Shown piece after piece: positions 14,046-20,118 of a stretch of 24,104 bases of DNA. The stretch spans positions 1-24,104 of the forward strand of contig JBBSHY010000015.1 of NCBI GenBank assembly GCA_038232415.1, read 5' to 3'. Numbering within the stretch: position 1 is the first letter of the stretch; each line of letters opens with the position of its first letter. Position numbers and translations under genes: made by a program. Under the pieces are notes generated by a model. The model ran no database searches. It was not told the origin of the DNA and saw only the letters and a list, made by a program, of their open reading frames with translations. Origin of the DNA: JBBRXZ01 sp038232415. GTDB taxonomy: Bacteria > Patescibacteriota > Saccharimonadia > Saccharimonadales > UBA4665.

Positions 14046-14498
14046 CTAATCTTTTAATCGTGCTTTTAGGGCAGCTAATTCTTCCTGCATGGACATCAGC
14101 GCGCTGCCGGCCTTAAGTTCAATTGTGGCATCGGTTATAATGCAGACGGCCTGTTGCAGCTGATCGACATATTTACCATTAAATAACATCTTGAGATTTA
14201 GGTTTTGCACGCGGAAATCATACACTCCGTCCAACTGAGCAACCTTCTTTAATGACAGCTGCCGTTTTTTTGGGCGAATGGCTGCTTCAGTAAAGGGCAA
14301 GATTTCCCAAACATACTTGCCGAGCAGTAGTATACGATTCTGACCAATTATTTCCGCTAGATAAGAATTAGCAAAAACAACGCGCCAGTCGCTATCTAAG
14401 ACTAATATGCACTCGCTGACATTAGCCATTACCAGATCCGCCCAGGACAACGTCTGCCGAAGCGTAGTTATTTTTTTCTCCAGGCTCTCAATACTCAT
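14046..14498 (-). CDS. Stand-alone PAS-domain protein (150 aa)
   Basis: An N-terminal coiled-coil-like helix (SIESLEKKITTLRQTLS) leads into a PAS domain at about 18-125: ADLVMANVSECILVLDSDWRVVFAN, then YLAEIIGQNRILLLGKYVWEIL, and a final strand AVCIITDATIEL. A second helical segment ends the protein (MQEELAALKARLKD). There is no kinase, cyclase, HTH or other output domain. PAS domains bind small ligands or mediate partner contacts. The start overlaps the upstream PAS gene's stop by 4 bp (ATGA), so the two are translationally coupled and may form a heteromer. Confidence 0.8.
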   Translation of the reverse strand: MSIESLEKKITTLRQTLSWADLVMANVSECILVLDSDWRVVFANSYLAEIIGQNRILLLGKYVWEILPFTEAAIRPKKRQLSLKKVAQLDGVYDFRVQNLNLKMLFNGKYVDQLQQAVCIITDATIELKAGSALMSMQEELAALKARLKD

Positions 14499-14854
14499 GA
14501 TCTGGGGGTAATGGTAGCTGCGAAGCGCCAGCGACCATCTTTCTTTTCACCGACTATAAAGTGTTCCGCGTCACCAACTGTGCCATCTTTGTACAAAATG
14601 CCTAGGGGCAATTTTTGCCCAAGCAGTGTGGCTTGTTCGGTTGACAGAAAACGCGAGAAGCCTATTTGGTGGGCATCGCGCAGGTACGGGGGGATTATCT
14701 CAGTCACTAATCTGCCCAGCAATTCTTCTGCCGACCAGCCATAAGTCTTTTCAAAGACTTTATTGACCATGGTAAATAGAGAATTTTGATCAATCGCTAC
14801 TGCCGGTACAGTTTGTTCTTGAAGGATATCAGTATAGGTTGGCTGTTTATTCAT
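14495..14854 (-). CDS. Stand-alone PAS-domain protein (119 aa)
   Basis: A single PAS fold fills the protein: VPAVAIDQNSLFTMVNKVFEK, then YGWSAEELLGRLVTEIIP, and the C-terminal strands ILYKDGTVGDAEHFIV and WRFAATITP. The YGWSAEELLGR segment is the classic PAS F-helix signature. No output domain is attached. It is the middle gene of a tight operon: 3 bp after the 93-aa ORF and overlapping the next PAS gene by 4 bp. Confidence 0.82.
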   Translation of the reverse strand: MNKQPTYTDILQEQTVPAVAIDQNSLFTMVNKVFEKTYGWSAEELLGRLVTEIIPPYLRDAHQIGFSRFLSTEQATLLGQKLPLGILYKDGTVGDAEHFIVGEKKDGRWRFAATITPRS

Positions 14855-14857
14855 AAT

Positions 14858-15127
14858 TTATTTACCGGATATAGTAGCTTGTCTCTTGTTAACTTTTGCC
14901 AGGGCTTCAATTTGCTGGGCAAATTGCTCGACTTGCTGCTGATTATCAGTATACAACGCTGCAGTTAACTTTGCCCAGACACAAAGCTTTGGCAAATCTG
15001 CCACTTCAATATCATGAGGATGCTTATTAAAATGAGCCGTAATTAAACGTGCGAACCATCGCTCAGTAGCCGACCCAAAACAATCCACACCTACCTTTAC
15101 TACTTTTTTATATAAAATTTTGCTCAT
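14858..15127 (-). CDS. Hypothetical protein, first gene of the PAS operon (about 89 aa)
   Basis: The frame opens at TTG 15139, but ATG 15127 is preferred because GGTAGGG is a few nt upstream. The product begins MSKILYKKVVKVGVDCFGS and looks all-helical, with a Trp/Cys-containing middle (LCVWAKLTAALYTDNQQQ) and a basic tail. No membrane segment. It might be a helical histidine-containing or adaptor protein, but the motifs needed are absent. Operon position with two stand-alone PAS proteins suggests a shared signalling role. Confidence 0.6.
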   Translation of the reverse strand: MSKILYKKVVKVGVDCFGSATERWFARLITAHFNKHPHDIEVADLPKLCVWAKLTAALYTDNQQQVEQFAQQIEALAKVNKRQATISGK

Positions 15128-15370
15128 TAGCCCTACCAAATTTGTATTATCAGCTCAGGTATTCTAGCCTTATGCTCTGTGAAAAGTTAAAATAACAGTT
15201 GAGCTGTTGACTCTAAAACTAATGAATGAAGTATAGGTTACGAATTAAAGAAGTGGTGTGAAAATTTCCATGCAGCCTGTTTTAAAGGTGACTTCTGGGG
15301 ATCATATTAGAAGCTACGGTAACTTTAATTTATTAGGCTGGCTAGTGCATCTAAAATTAGAGAAAATAAG

Positions 15371-15565
15371 TTAGTTGGCCAAAGCGAGCTTAACTACTAA
15401 TAAACCACTGCGGGAAGCTAAATCCTCTTCCAACTCAACAACTGACCAGCCTTTCTCATTTGCAATTTTAGCTAAACTAGTCGAAGGCCGTAAAATCGCC
15501 AATTTCTTTTCATGTCTTGTTGCTAAGTAAGACCTTACTCTCCCGTTTAAAAGGCACTTTTCCAC
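15371..15565 (-). pseudogene. Degenerate or start-less ORF, possible gene remnant
   Basis: From a GTG at 15565 the frame encodes 64 aa with gene-like composition (LAILRPSTSLAKIANEKGW, then VVELEEDLAS). The open frame continues upstream to about 15643 with no ATG/GTG/TTG there (LQLERYLRSSGCKR). No ribosome binding site fits the GTG. It lies downstream of the toxin-antitoxin pair on the same strand in a low-density region, so a truncated gene is the simplest reading. No family recognised. Confidence 0.25.
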
Positions 15566-15739
15566 GTCTAGTTGAGTACTTATGTGTCTTTTACAGCCCG
15601 AAGACCTTAGATACCGCTCCAGCTGTAAAATGAGAACTTCCAGTCACGATCCTTCGTGTATTAATTCTATCATTCAGGAATTTGCAATCGACAACACTGC
15701 AAGCAATGTCTCCACTAGTGACCTAAACGACCTCAACCT

Positions 15740-16000
15740 CTAGTAGTGGTATCGACAACCAGATACCCGAATCTCTTCATCAGTAACCAAATAAACTAAC
15801 CGATGCTCGTCCGTAATCCTTCGCGACCAAGCACCAGATAATTCATTCCTAAGAGCTTCAGGTTTGCCTATCCCGCGAAATGGGTCACGCTGACAATCTT
15901 TGAGGAGCTGATTAACTTTCTTAATGACCCTTTTGTCTTGAGTTTGCCAGTATACGTAGTCTTCCCAGCCCTCGGCAGTAAAGCTAATTGACCGGCTCAT
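15740..16000 (-). CDS. yoeB: YoeB/Txe-family mRNA interferase toxin
   Basis: 86 aa. Ribosome-dependent endoribonuclease that cleaves mRNA when not bound by antitoxin. The sequence tracks E. coli YoeB along its length: WEDYVYWQTQDKRVIKKVN, GIGKPEAL with the catalytic Glu48, WSRRITDEHRLVY with Arg67, and the C-terminal CRYHY with His85, which correspond to Glu46, Arg65 and His83 in E. coli. All three catalytic residues are present, so it should be active. The ATG overlaps the antitoxin stop (ATGA). Confidence 0.97.
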   Translation of the reverse strand: MSRSISFTAEGWEDYVYWQTQDKRVIKKVNQLLKDCQRDPFRGIGKPEALRNELSGAWSRRITDEHRLVYLVTDEEIRVSGCRYHY

Positions 16001-16251
16001 GGATCAATAAGATCATGCTGCTCAACTTTACCAGCCTGAGCGTTCTCTACAGATTTTCGTAGACGAGTGGCATTGGCGGGGCTACGAAGCAAGTAATCTG
16101 TCTCGGCGTAGGAGTTATATGTCGCCATAGGCAACACTACGACCGATACATTGTCTGAACGAGTAAGCACTAATGGTTCTTGGTCTTGGTCAACTTCATC
16201 AATGTAACGTTTAATCTGTTTGCGAAAGTTAGACGTGGACGTTATTTTCAT
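15997..16251 (-). CDS. yefM: YefM/Axe (Phd-family) antitoxin
   Basis: 84 aa. The N-terminal Phd/YefM DNA-binding fold is clear (ITSTSNFRKQIKRYIDEV, then EPLVLTRSDNVSVVVLP, and ATYNSYAETDYLLRSPAN). The C-terminal part would wrap the toxin. It is the first gene of the pair and overlaps yoeB by 4 bp. The promoter ends 10 nt before its ATG and is covered by palindromes, as expected for conditional autoregulation by the complex. Confidence 0.95.
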   Translation of the reverse strand: MKITSTSNFRKQIKRYIDEVDQDQEPLVLTRSDNVSVVVLPMATYNSYAETDYLLRSPANATRLRKSVENAQAGKVEQHDLIDP

Positions 16252-16252
16252 G

Positions 16253-16291
16253 GTACAAATAATTGTACATCATTACGTAATGAATTGTCAA
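16253..16291 (-). promoter_or_regulatory. yefM-yoeB promoter and operator palindromes
   Basis: On the minus strand TTGACA (16291-16286), 18 nt, TACAAT (16267-16262), then 10 nt to the ATG. Two palindromes overlap it: GTACAA-N4-TTGTAC (16253-16268) over the -10, and the perfect CATTACGTAATG (16271-16282) in the spacer. The core TGTACA seen here matches the hexamer known from the E. coli yefM-yoeB operator. Confidence 0.75.
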
Positions 16292-16462
16292 CATAAAAAT
16301 CTTACTTTACATAAGCGGGATTAGAGGGCCATCGCGCGTGCTGTTGCAACGGAAATTCATCATGTAAGTAATCTTCACATAGCCCGTATAAATAACTATT
16401 ACCTATCCATAGAGCAGTGATGAAATTATTCACTCACCAAGATGGTGGTGTATAAAAATAAA

Positions 16463-16849
16463 CTAAGAATTATCAATGGTCGTTACGTTAAGTTCCGTAC
16501 CTGGCTCTGTCGTCGAATTATTCTTCTTGACCACACTATAATTATCCTCGGTGATTATGACATCTTCTATTGCTTCTACCTGATGCTTAAGCTTAATAAT
16601 AAAACTATCCCTATTTAGGTGTATTTTTTGATATATGTTTAGCTTAATCGGTATTCTTGCCTCGCAGTTTTCATCAGAACATTCACACCTAAATTGCAAG
16701 AGTAAATCGTTGTTCCTGACAAGCTGCGGATTTCCATCTTCTACGTGATTTGCATCGATCTCATCAAGACCAGCTCCTATTTTTTCATTCGCACGCCTAA
16801 AGATCATTTCGTTTTCAATTTGGCGTCGCTCGACAATCGGTATGTCCAT
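16463..16849 (-). CDS. Hypothetical protein with CxCx4C motif (128 aa), paralogue A
   Basis: The N-terminus is a charged helix (VERRQIENEMIFRRANEKI). The middle has a Cys motif, FRCECSDENCEARIPI, spacing CxCx4C, followed by LNIYQKIHLNRDSFIIKLKH, a strand-like core and NYSVVKK. The C-terminal tail is polar and low-complexity. The pattern matches a widespread small-protein family, seen mainly in Actinobacteria and CPR, for which I know no function. The cysteines may bind a metal. It is divergent from the apparently frameshifted paralogue at 16997. The usual PGH motif after the core is not clear in this copy. Confidence 0.65.
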   Translation of the reverse strand: MDIPIVERRQIENEMIFRRANEKIGAGLDEIDANHVEDGNPQLVRNNDLLLQFRCECSDENCEARIPIKLNIYQKIHLNRDSFIIKLKHQVEAIEDVIITEDNYSVVKKNNSTTEPGTELNVTTIDNS

Positions 16850-16996
16850 GTCGTAACACTAGCATTAAGCCGTGTAATAACCTGTACGTATAATCACAAG
16901 CAGACAGTATATGGACATCAGAAAGAAGTCTTTAGCTTCGTTATACGAATTATGTACAGACGTAGAAATTAAGTTGTCCCATAATTAATACTATAA

Positions 16997-17295
16997 ATGA
17001 TATTCAAAAACAACGCTTAATTGAAAATGAAATTACTGCTCGGACTAATAACAGAAAGGCAGGGGTTGCTATAGACCTCGTCTCTCCTGATTTTGAAACT
17101 GTTAACTTTTTCTGTGAGTGTTCCGTAGCACCCTGCAAGGAACATATAATAATGAGCGTAGACGATTATACGAAGATACATGAACATCATAATCGTTTCA
17201 TGGTAATACCAGGTCATGACAAGAGCTCCGTAGAGTTCGTTAAAGAAAAAGAGCCTGAGTACTGGGTAGTTGAGAAGTATAGTATGAAAGCCTAA
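16997..17295 (+). pseudogene. CxCx4C protein, paralogue B, apparently frameshifted in an A5 run
   Basis: The + strand encodes an unannotated homologue of paralogue A: RLIENEITART, then VNFFCECSVAPCKEHIIM (CxCx4C), the helix SVDDYTKIHEHHNRFMVIPG with PGHD, and a final YWVVEKYSMK, stop at 17293-17295. The homologous frame has no ATG, GTG or TTG start after the TAG at 16963; its only upstream candidate is ATA at 16993. An ATG at 16997 is one frame off: it reads ATG ATA TTC AAA AAC and soon stops. One extra A in the A5 run at 17006-17010 would join it to the homologous frame as MIFKKQRLIENE. So this is either a real frameshift, slippage-based phase variation, an ATA start, or a sequencing or assembly error. 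Confidence 0.6.
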
Positions 17296-17349
17296 CTACT
17301 GACGGTCTCTGAAAAGAAGGCTAATTCTATCTTTTAAGCATAAGCGATA

Positions 17350-17426
17350 TGGAGGGCCAGGAGGGACTCGAACCCTCGACACCCTGCTTAAGAGGCAGGT
17401 GCTCTAACCAGCTGAGCTACTGGCCC
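17350..17426 (-). tRNA. tRNA-Lys (CUU anticodon)
   Basis: 77 nt, minus strand, with encoded CCA. Acceptor GGGCCAG pairs perfectly with CTGGCCC. The anticodon stem CCTGC/GCAGG encloses CTCTTAA, giving CUU (codon AAG). The T-arm GGTTCGAGTCC is normal. The discriminator base is U73, which is unusual for tRNA-Lys. The 3' end faces the accessory island to the left. Confidence 0.96.
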
Positions 17427-17489
17427 ATAGGTCAAAACTTTAGCAAATTACCCCTGTTTTTACAAGCTGATCTATCACTTATTGATATA

Positions 17490-18515
17490 TTATGCACTGG
17501 AATTTGGCGGAGCAGAGGAGGACGTCGGCTCAATCGTAGTGGGCTGTGGTGGTTGCGTAACAGCTGGGGGAGAGGGAGGAGCTGCAATAGGGTTAATTGC
17601 GGTAGCGCTACTTGCACTCGCGACGGAGGGCTGCTGCTTATTGAGAAATTCGTAAAGCACCCCAAAAGCGGCTGAGTACATCAGTAAGAAGTAAATTGCG
17701 ACCGGAATGCTAATTACAGTAATCATTAACAGTGCCATGAGGAAGCTCACGCCGATAATTCCCCATATCTTCCCTGAGTGCCCTTTAGTGGAGGCCCAGC
17801 TGGCTTTATAAGCCTCAATCACACCCATTTTTTTGTCGACCAGAAAATAAGTAGCCAAGGTTAAACGAGGCAGAACAAAGAAGAAAGGTATTATTAATAG
17901 AAGCAGGCTGACAGCATAAGATACGAATAATAATATATTCAGGCCAATTATTTTTAAGAACAAAGGTAGGCTCTTGTTTAAGGTTTCTCCAAGTGAGAGG
18001 CGCTGTCTTCGTACGCCGGCAATAACGAGTAATGCGATGGCTACTTGCATTAGACTACCAATCAAATATGCGATAATTCTACCAGCTATGCCTAACTTCC
18101 ACTCGATGATTGCGTTAATAATGAAGCTAAACAAATAAAGTATCAAAAGCGGTACTATAATAAGCCGGACGGCGTAACGAGAGTACTTATAGATGCCAAA
18201 AGCTCCCGGCCACGTTTCCGGTACATTGGTTAAAGTGTCGTTTGGTAATGGTGCAGGCGTCGGTGCAGGAGCTTGGACATTTAAGGGTCCAGAGGGGACA
18301 GAAGGCGAGTTGTTATCGAAAGTGTTTTGGGGTGGGGCGACAAAAGGGCTTTGTGCTTGGGGAGGTGAGGAGATGGGGCCAACGCTAGGCACACTAGACG
18401 GTGTCTGAGATGGTTGAATATCATTGCCGACAGTCACTTGTGGTTCTTGGGGAGGCCGCTGAGGATCTGTAGGTGGAGTTAAATTTGATGGTTGATTAGC
18501 AGTGTTAGGATCCAT
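17490..18515 (-). CDS. Multipass membrane protein with long Pro/Ser-rich termini
   Basis: 341 aa. Residues 1 to about 95 are proline-, glutamine- and serine-rich and probably disordered (PPTDPQRPPQEPQ, PAPTPAPLP). About five or six transmembrane helices occupy 110-300, including VRLIIVPLLILYLFSFIINA and IIGVSFLMALLMITVISIPV. Between them, LPRLTLATYFLVDKKMGVIEAYKASW resembles the conserved segment of DUF975/YciC-like membrane proteins. The C-terminus is again Pro/Ser/Ala-rich. AAGGGA lies 5 nt before the ATG. Function unknown; an envelope role is likely. Confidence 0.8.
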   Translation of the reverse strand: MDPNTANQPSNLTPPTDPQRPPQEPQVTVGNDIQPSQTPSSVPSVGPISSPPQAQSPFVAPPQNTFDNNSPSVPSGPLNVQAPAPTPAPLPNDTLTNVPETWPGAFGIYKYSRYAVRLIIVPLLILYLFSFIINAIIEWKLGIAGRIIAYLIGSLMQVAIALLVIAGVRRQRLSLGETLNKSLPLFLKIIGLNILLFVSYAVSLLLLIIPFFFVLPRLTLATYFLVDKKMGVIEAYKASWASTKGHSGKIWGIIGVSFLMALLMITVISIPVAIYFLLMYSAAFGVLYEFLNKQQPSVASASSATAINPIAAPPSPPAVTQPPQPTTIEPTSSSAPPNSSA

Positions 18516-18630
18516 GATCTTCCCTTTTATTTACTTTAAGCATAAGCATATATTAAAAAAGTAAAAAAACAAACCTTTTAACATCGTAATACTTTTATTA
18601 CCGATACGCTAACTTATAAAACTTCTTCTC

Positions 18631-18639
18631 TGTTACAAT
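18631..18639 (+). promoter_or_regulatory. Extended -10 for the folD-murI operon (leaderless)
   Basis: TGTTACAAT, identical to the glyA element at 1672-1680, ends 7 nt before the folD ATG. No Shine-Dalgarno precedes folD. Confidence 0.5.
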
Positions 18640-18646
18640 AGAATTA

Positions 18647-19465
18647 ATGCGATCACTTAACGGTAAAGACCTGGCCAGCTATATTAAAGAACGGCAGGCC
18701 GGGCAGGTGCGTGCTCTGCGGCAAGCACAGGGTATGGCGCCTAAACTTGCTATTATACTTACTGTAGATAATCCGGTAATTAATGTTTATGTAAATCTTA
18801 AGCAGCGTTACGGATTAGAAATACAGATCGAAACAGAAGTACATAAAATTAGACAGGCCGAAGTTAAGGCATTGCTTAACAAGTTAAGTAAAGATGATTC
18901 AGTCCATGCCATAATTGTTCAGTTGCCTCTGGAAAATCCCTCAGAGACTGATAAAATAGTCGGTTTAGTAGACCCAAAAAAAGACGTCGATGGCCTGGCA
19001 CCTGATTCCAAATTTGATCCGGCCACAGCCTTGGCTATTTTATGGCTTTTGTCCGGTTACAATATCGACTTAGCCGGCAAGCACGTAATACTGGTGGGCC
19101 ATGGTAAGCTGGTGGGCGCTCCCCTGGAAAAGCTACTTCTGCAGTCGGGTATTACACCGCAAGTGGTCGATAAGGATACCCAGGATGTACCCGGTGAAAT
19201 ACTGAAGGCAGATGTGGTGGTCACTGCTACCGGTGTGCCAGGCCTAATAACATCGGAAATGCTTAAAGAAGGGGCGGTAGTGGTTGATGCCGGAGTGGCC
19301 AGTGAAGGCGGTAAAACAGTCGGTGATGTGGCGCCAGAAGTTTACGAAAGGCAGGACTTAACAATTACCCCCCGCAAAGGCGGGGTTGGCCCGCTGACAG
19401 TTTGTGCTTTATTCGATAATGTAATCCGGGCCGCCGAAGCGGCCGTGCCGAAACAAAAGGTCTGA
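18647..19465 (+). CDS. folD: Methylenetetrahydrofolate dehydrogenase/cyclohydrolase (FolD)
   Basis: 272 aa. Bifunctional enzyme that interconverts 5,10-methylene-, methenyl- and 10-formyl-THF with NADP. The catalytic Tyr48 and Lys52 sit in VYVNLKQRYGLEI, and HAIIVQLPLENP, then DPKKDVDGL and the C-terminal GGVGPLTVCALFDN are family blocks. The nucleotide-binding loop reads GHGKLVGAPLEKLL where most members have GRSxxVGxP, a divergence in the NADP-phosphate region. Length is close to the usual 280-300 aa. The -10 box 7 nt upstream makes it probably leaderless. It uses the methylene-THF made by GlyA. murI follows after 5 bp. Confidence 0.94.
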   Translation: MRSLNGKDLASYIKERQAGQVRALRQAQGMAPKLAIILTVDNPVINVYVNLKQRYGLEIQIETEVHKIRQAEVKALLNKLSKDDSVHAIIVQLPLENPSETDKIVGLVDPKKDVDGLAPDSKFDPATALAILWLLSGYNIDLAGKHVILVGHGKLVGAPLEKLLLQSGITPQVVDKDTQDVPGEILKADVVVTATGVPGLITSEMLKEGAVVVDAGVASEGGKTVGDVAPEVYERQDLTITPRKGGVGPLTVCALFDNVIRAAEAAVPKQKV

Positions 19466-19470
19466 TACTT

Positions 19471-20118
19471 ATGAAAATCGGCGTCTTTGATTCCGGTGTC
19501 GGCGGGTTATCGATGGTTAAGGCAATTGAACAAGCTATTCCCGGCCATCAAATATTGCTACGCAAAGACAAACAACATGTGCCCTATGGTACCCGACCCC
19601 CTGAAGAAATTCTGAACTTTGTAATACCTATCTTCCAGGAACTGGTTAACACCGGTTGCGAGGTTATAGTAGTGGCGTGTAACACTGTGACAACTACGCT
19701 TATTCAGGACCTTCGCGAACGTTTTACCATTCCGCTGGTTGCCATTGAGCCAATGATTAAGCCAGCCGCCCAGCTAACTAAGAGTAAAGTAGTAGCTGTC
19801 TGCGCGACACCGACAACTCTGGCTAGCGATCGCTATGCGTGGCTCAAGCTCACATATGCGCAAGGTATTAAAGTGTTAGAACCGGATTGCAGCGACTGGT
19901 CGTTAATGATTGAAACTAAGCAGGTTGACCAGCAAAAAATCGCTTTACGGATTAATGAAGTACTTGAATCTGGGGCGGATGTCATAGTGCTGGCTTGTAC
20001 TCATTACCACTGGATCGAGACGGAAATTACAGAGTTAGTAAATGGCAAAGCTACAGTGCTTCAACCCGAGCAGGCAGTTATAGAGCAACTCAGGCGAGTG
20101 CTTGCACAGCTAACGTAA
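19471..20118 (+). CDS. murI: Glutamate racemase (MurI)
   Basis: 215 aa, slightly short for the family (about 255-270). Makes D-glutamate for the peptide stem of peptidoglycan. Signature parts are the N-terminal FDSGVGGLS (Asp7), the first catalytic cysteine Cys70 in VVACNTVTT, and the second in LACTHYHW (Cys177, His179). It follows folD by 5 bp, with a weak AAAGG about 10 nt before the ATG. Its last 29 bp overlap the 3' end of murD on the other strand. Confidence 0.93.
   Translation: MKIGVFDSGVGGLSMVKAIEQAIPGHQILLRKDKQHVPYGTRPPEEILNFVIPIFQELVNTGCEVIVVACNTVTTTLIQDLRERFTIPLVAIEPMIKPAAQLTKSKVVAVCATPTTLASDRYAWLKLTYAQGIKVLEPDCSDWSLMIETKQVDQQKIALRINEVLESGADVIVLACTHYHWIETEITELVNGKATVLQPEQAVIEQLRRVLAQLT

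Noticed and set aside
15270..15374. 34-aa plus-strand ORF starting MQPVLKV
   Set aside because: No ribosome binding site or promoter at a suitable distance; overlaps the end of another frame.
15638..15651. CACGA-N4-TCGTG hairpin as a terminator of the toxin-antitoxin operon
   Set aside because: Short stem without a T-run on the correct strand; not convincing.
16745..16972. 75-aa plus-strand ORF antisense to paralogue A
   Set aside because: Overlaps a family-like gene, no start signals, and odd composition.
17017..17217. 66-aa minus-strand ORF antisense to paralogue B
   Set aside because: The plus-strand frame carries the recognisable CxCx4C family pattern; this is its shadow.
16324..17359. 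Possible attachment repeat GAGGGCCA (16324-16331 and tRNA-Lys 3' end 17352-17359)
   Set aside because: Only 8 bp shared, no extension either side and no integrase; compatible with chance.
18193..18408. Gly-rich 71-aa plus-strand ORF
   Set aside because: Antisense of the proline-rich N-terminus of the membrane protein; Pro codons read backwards as Gly.
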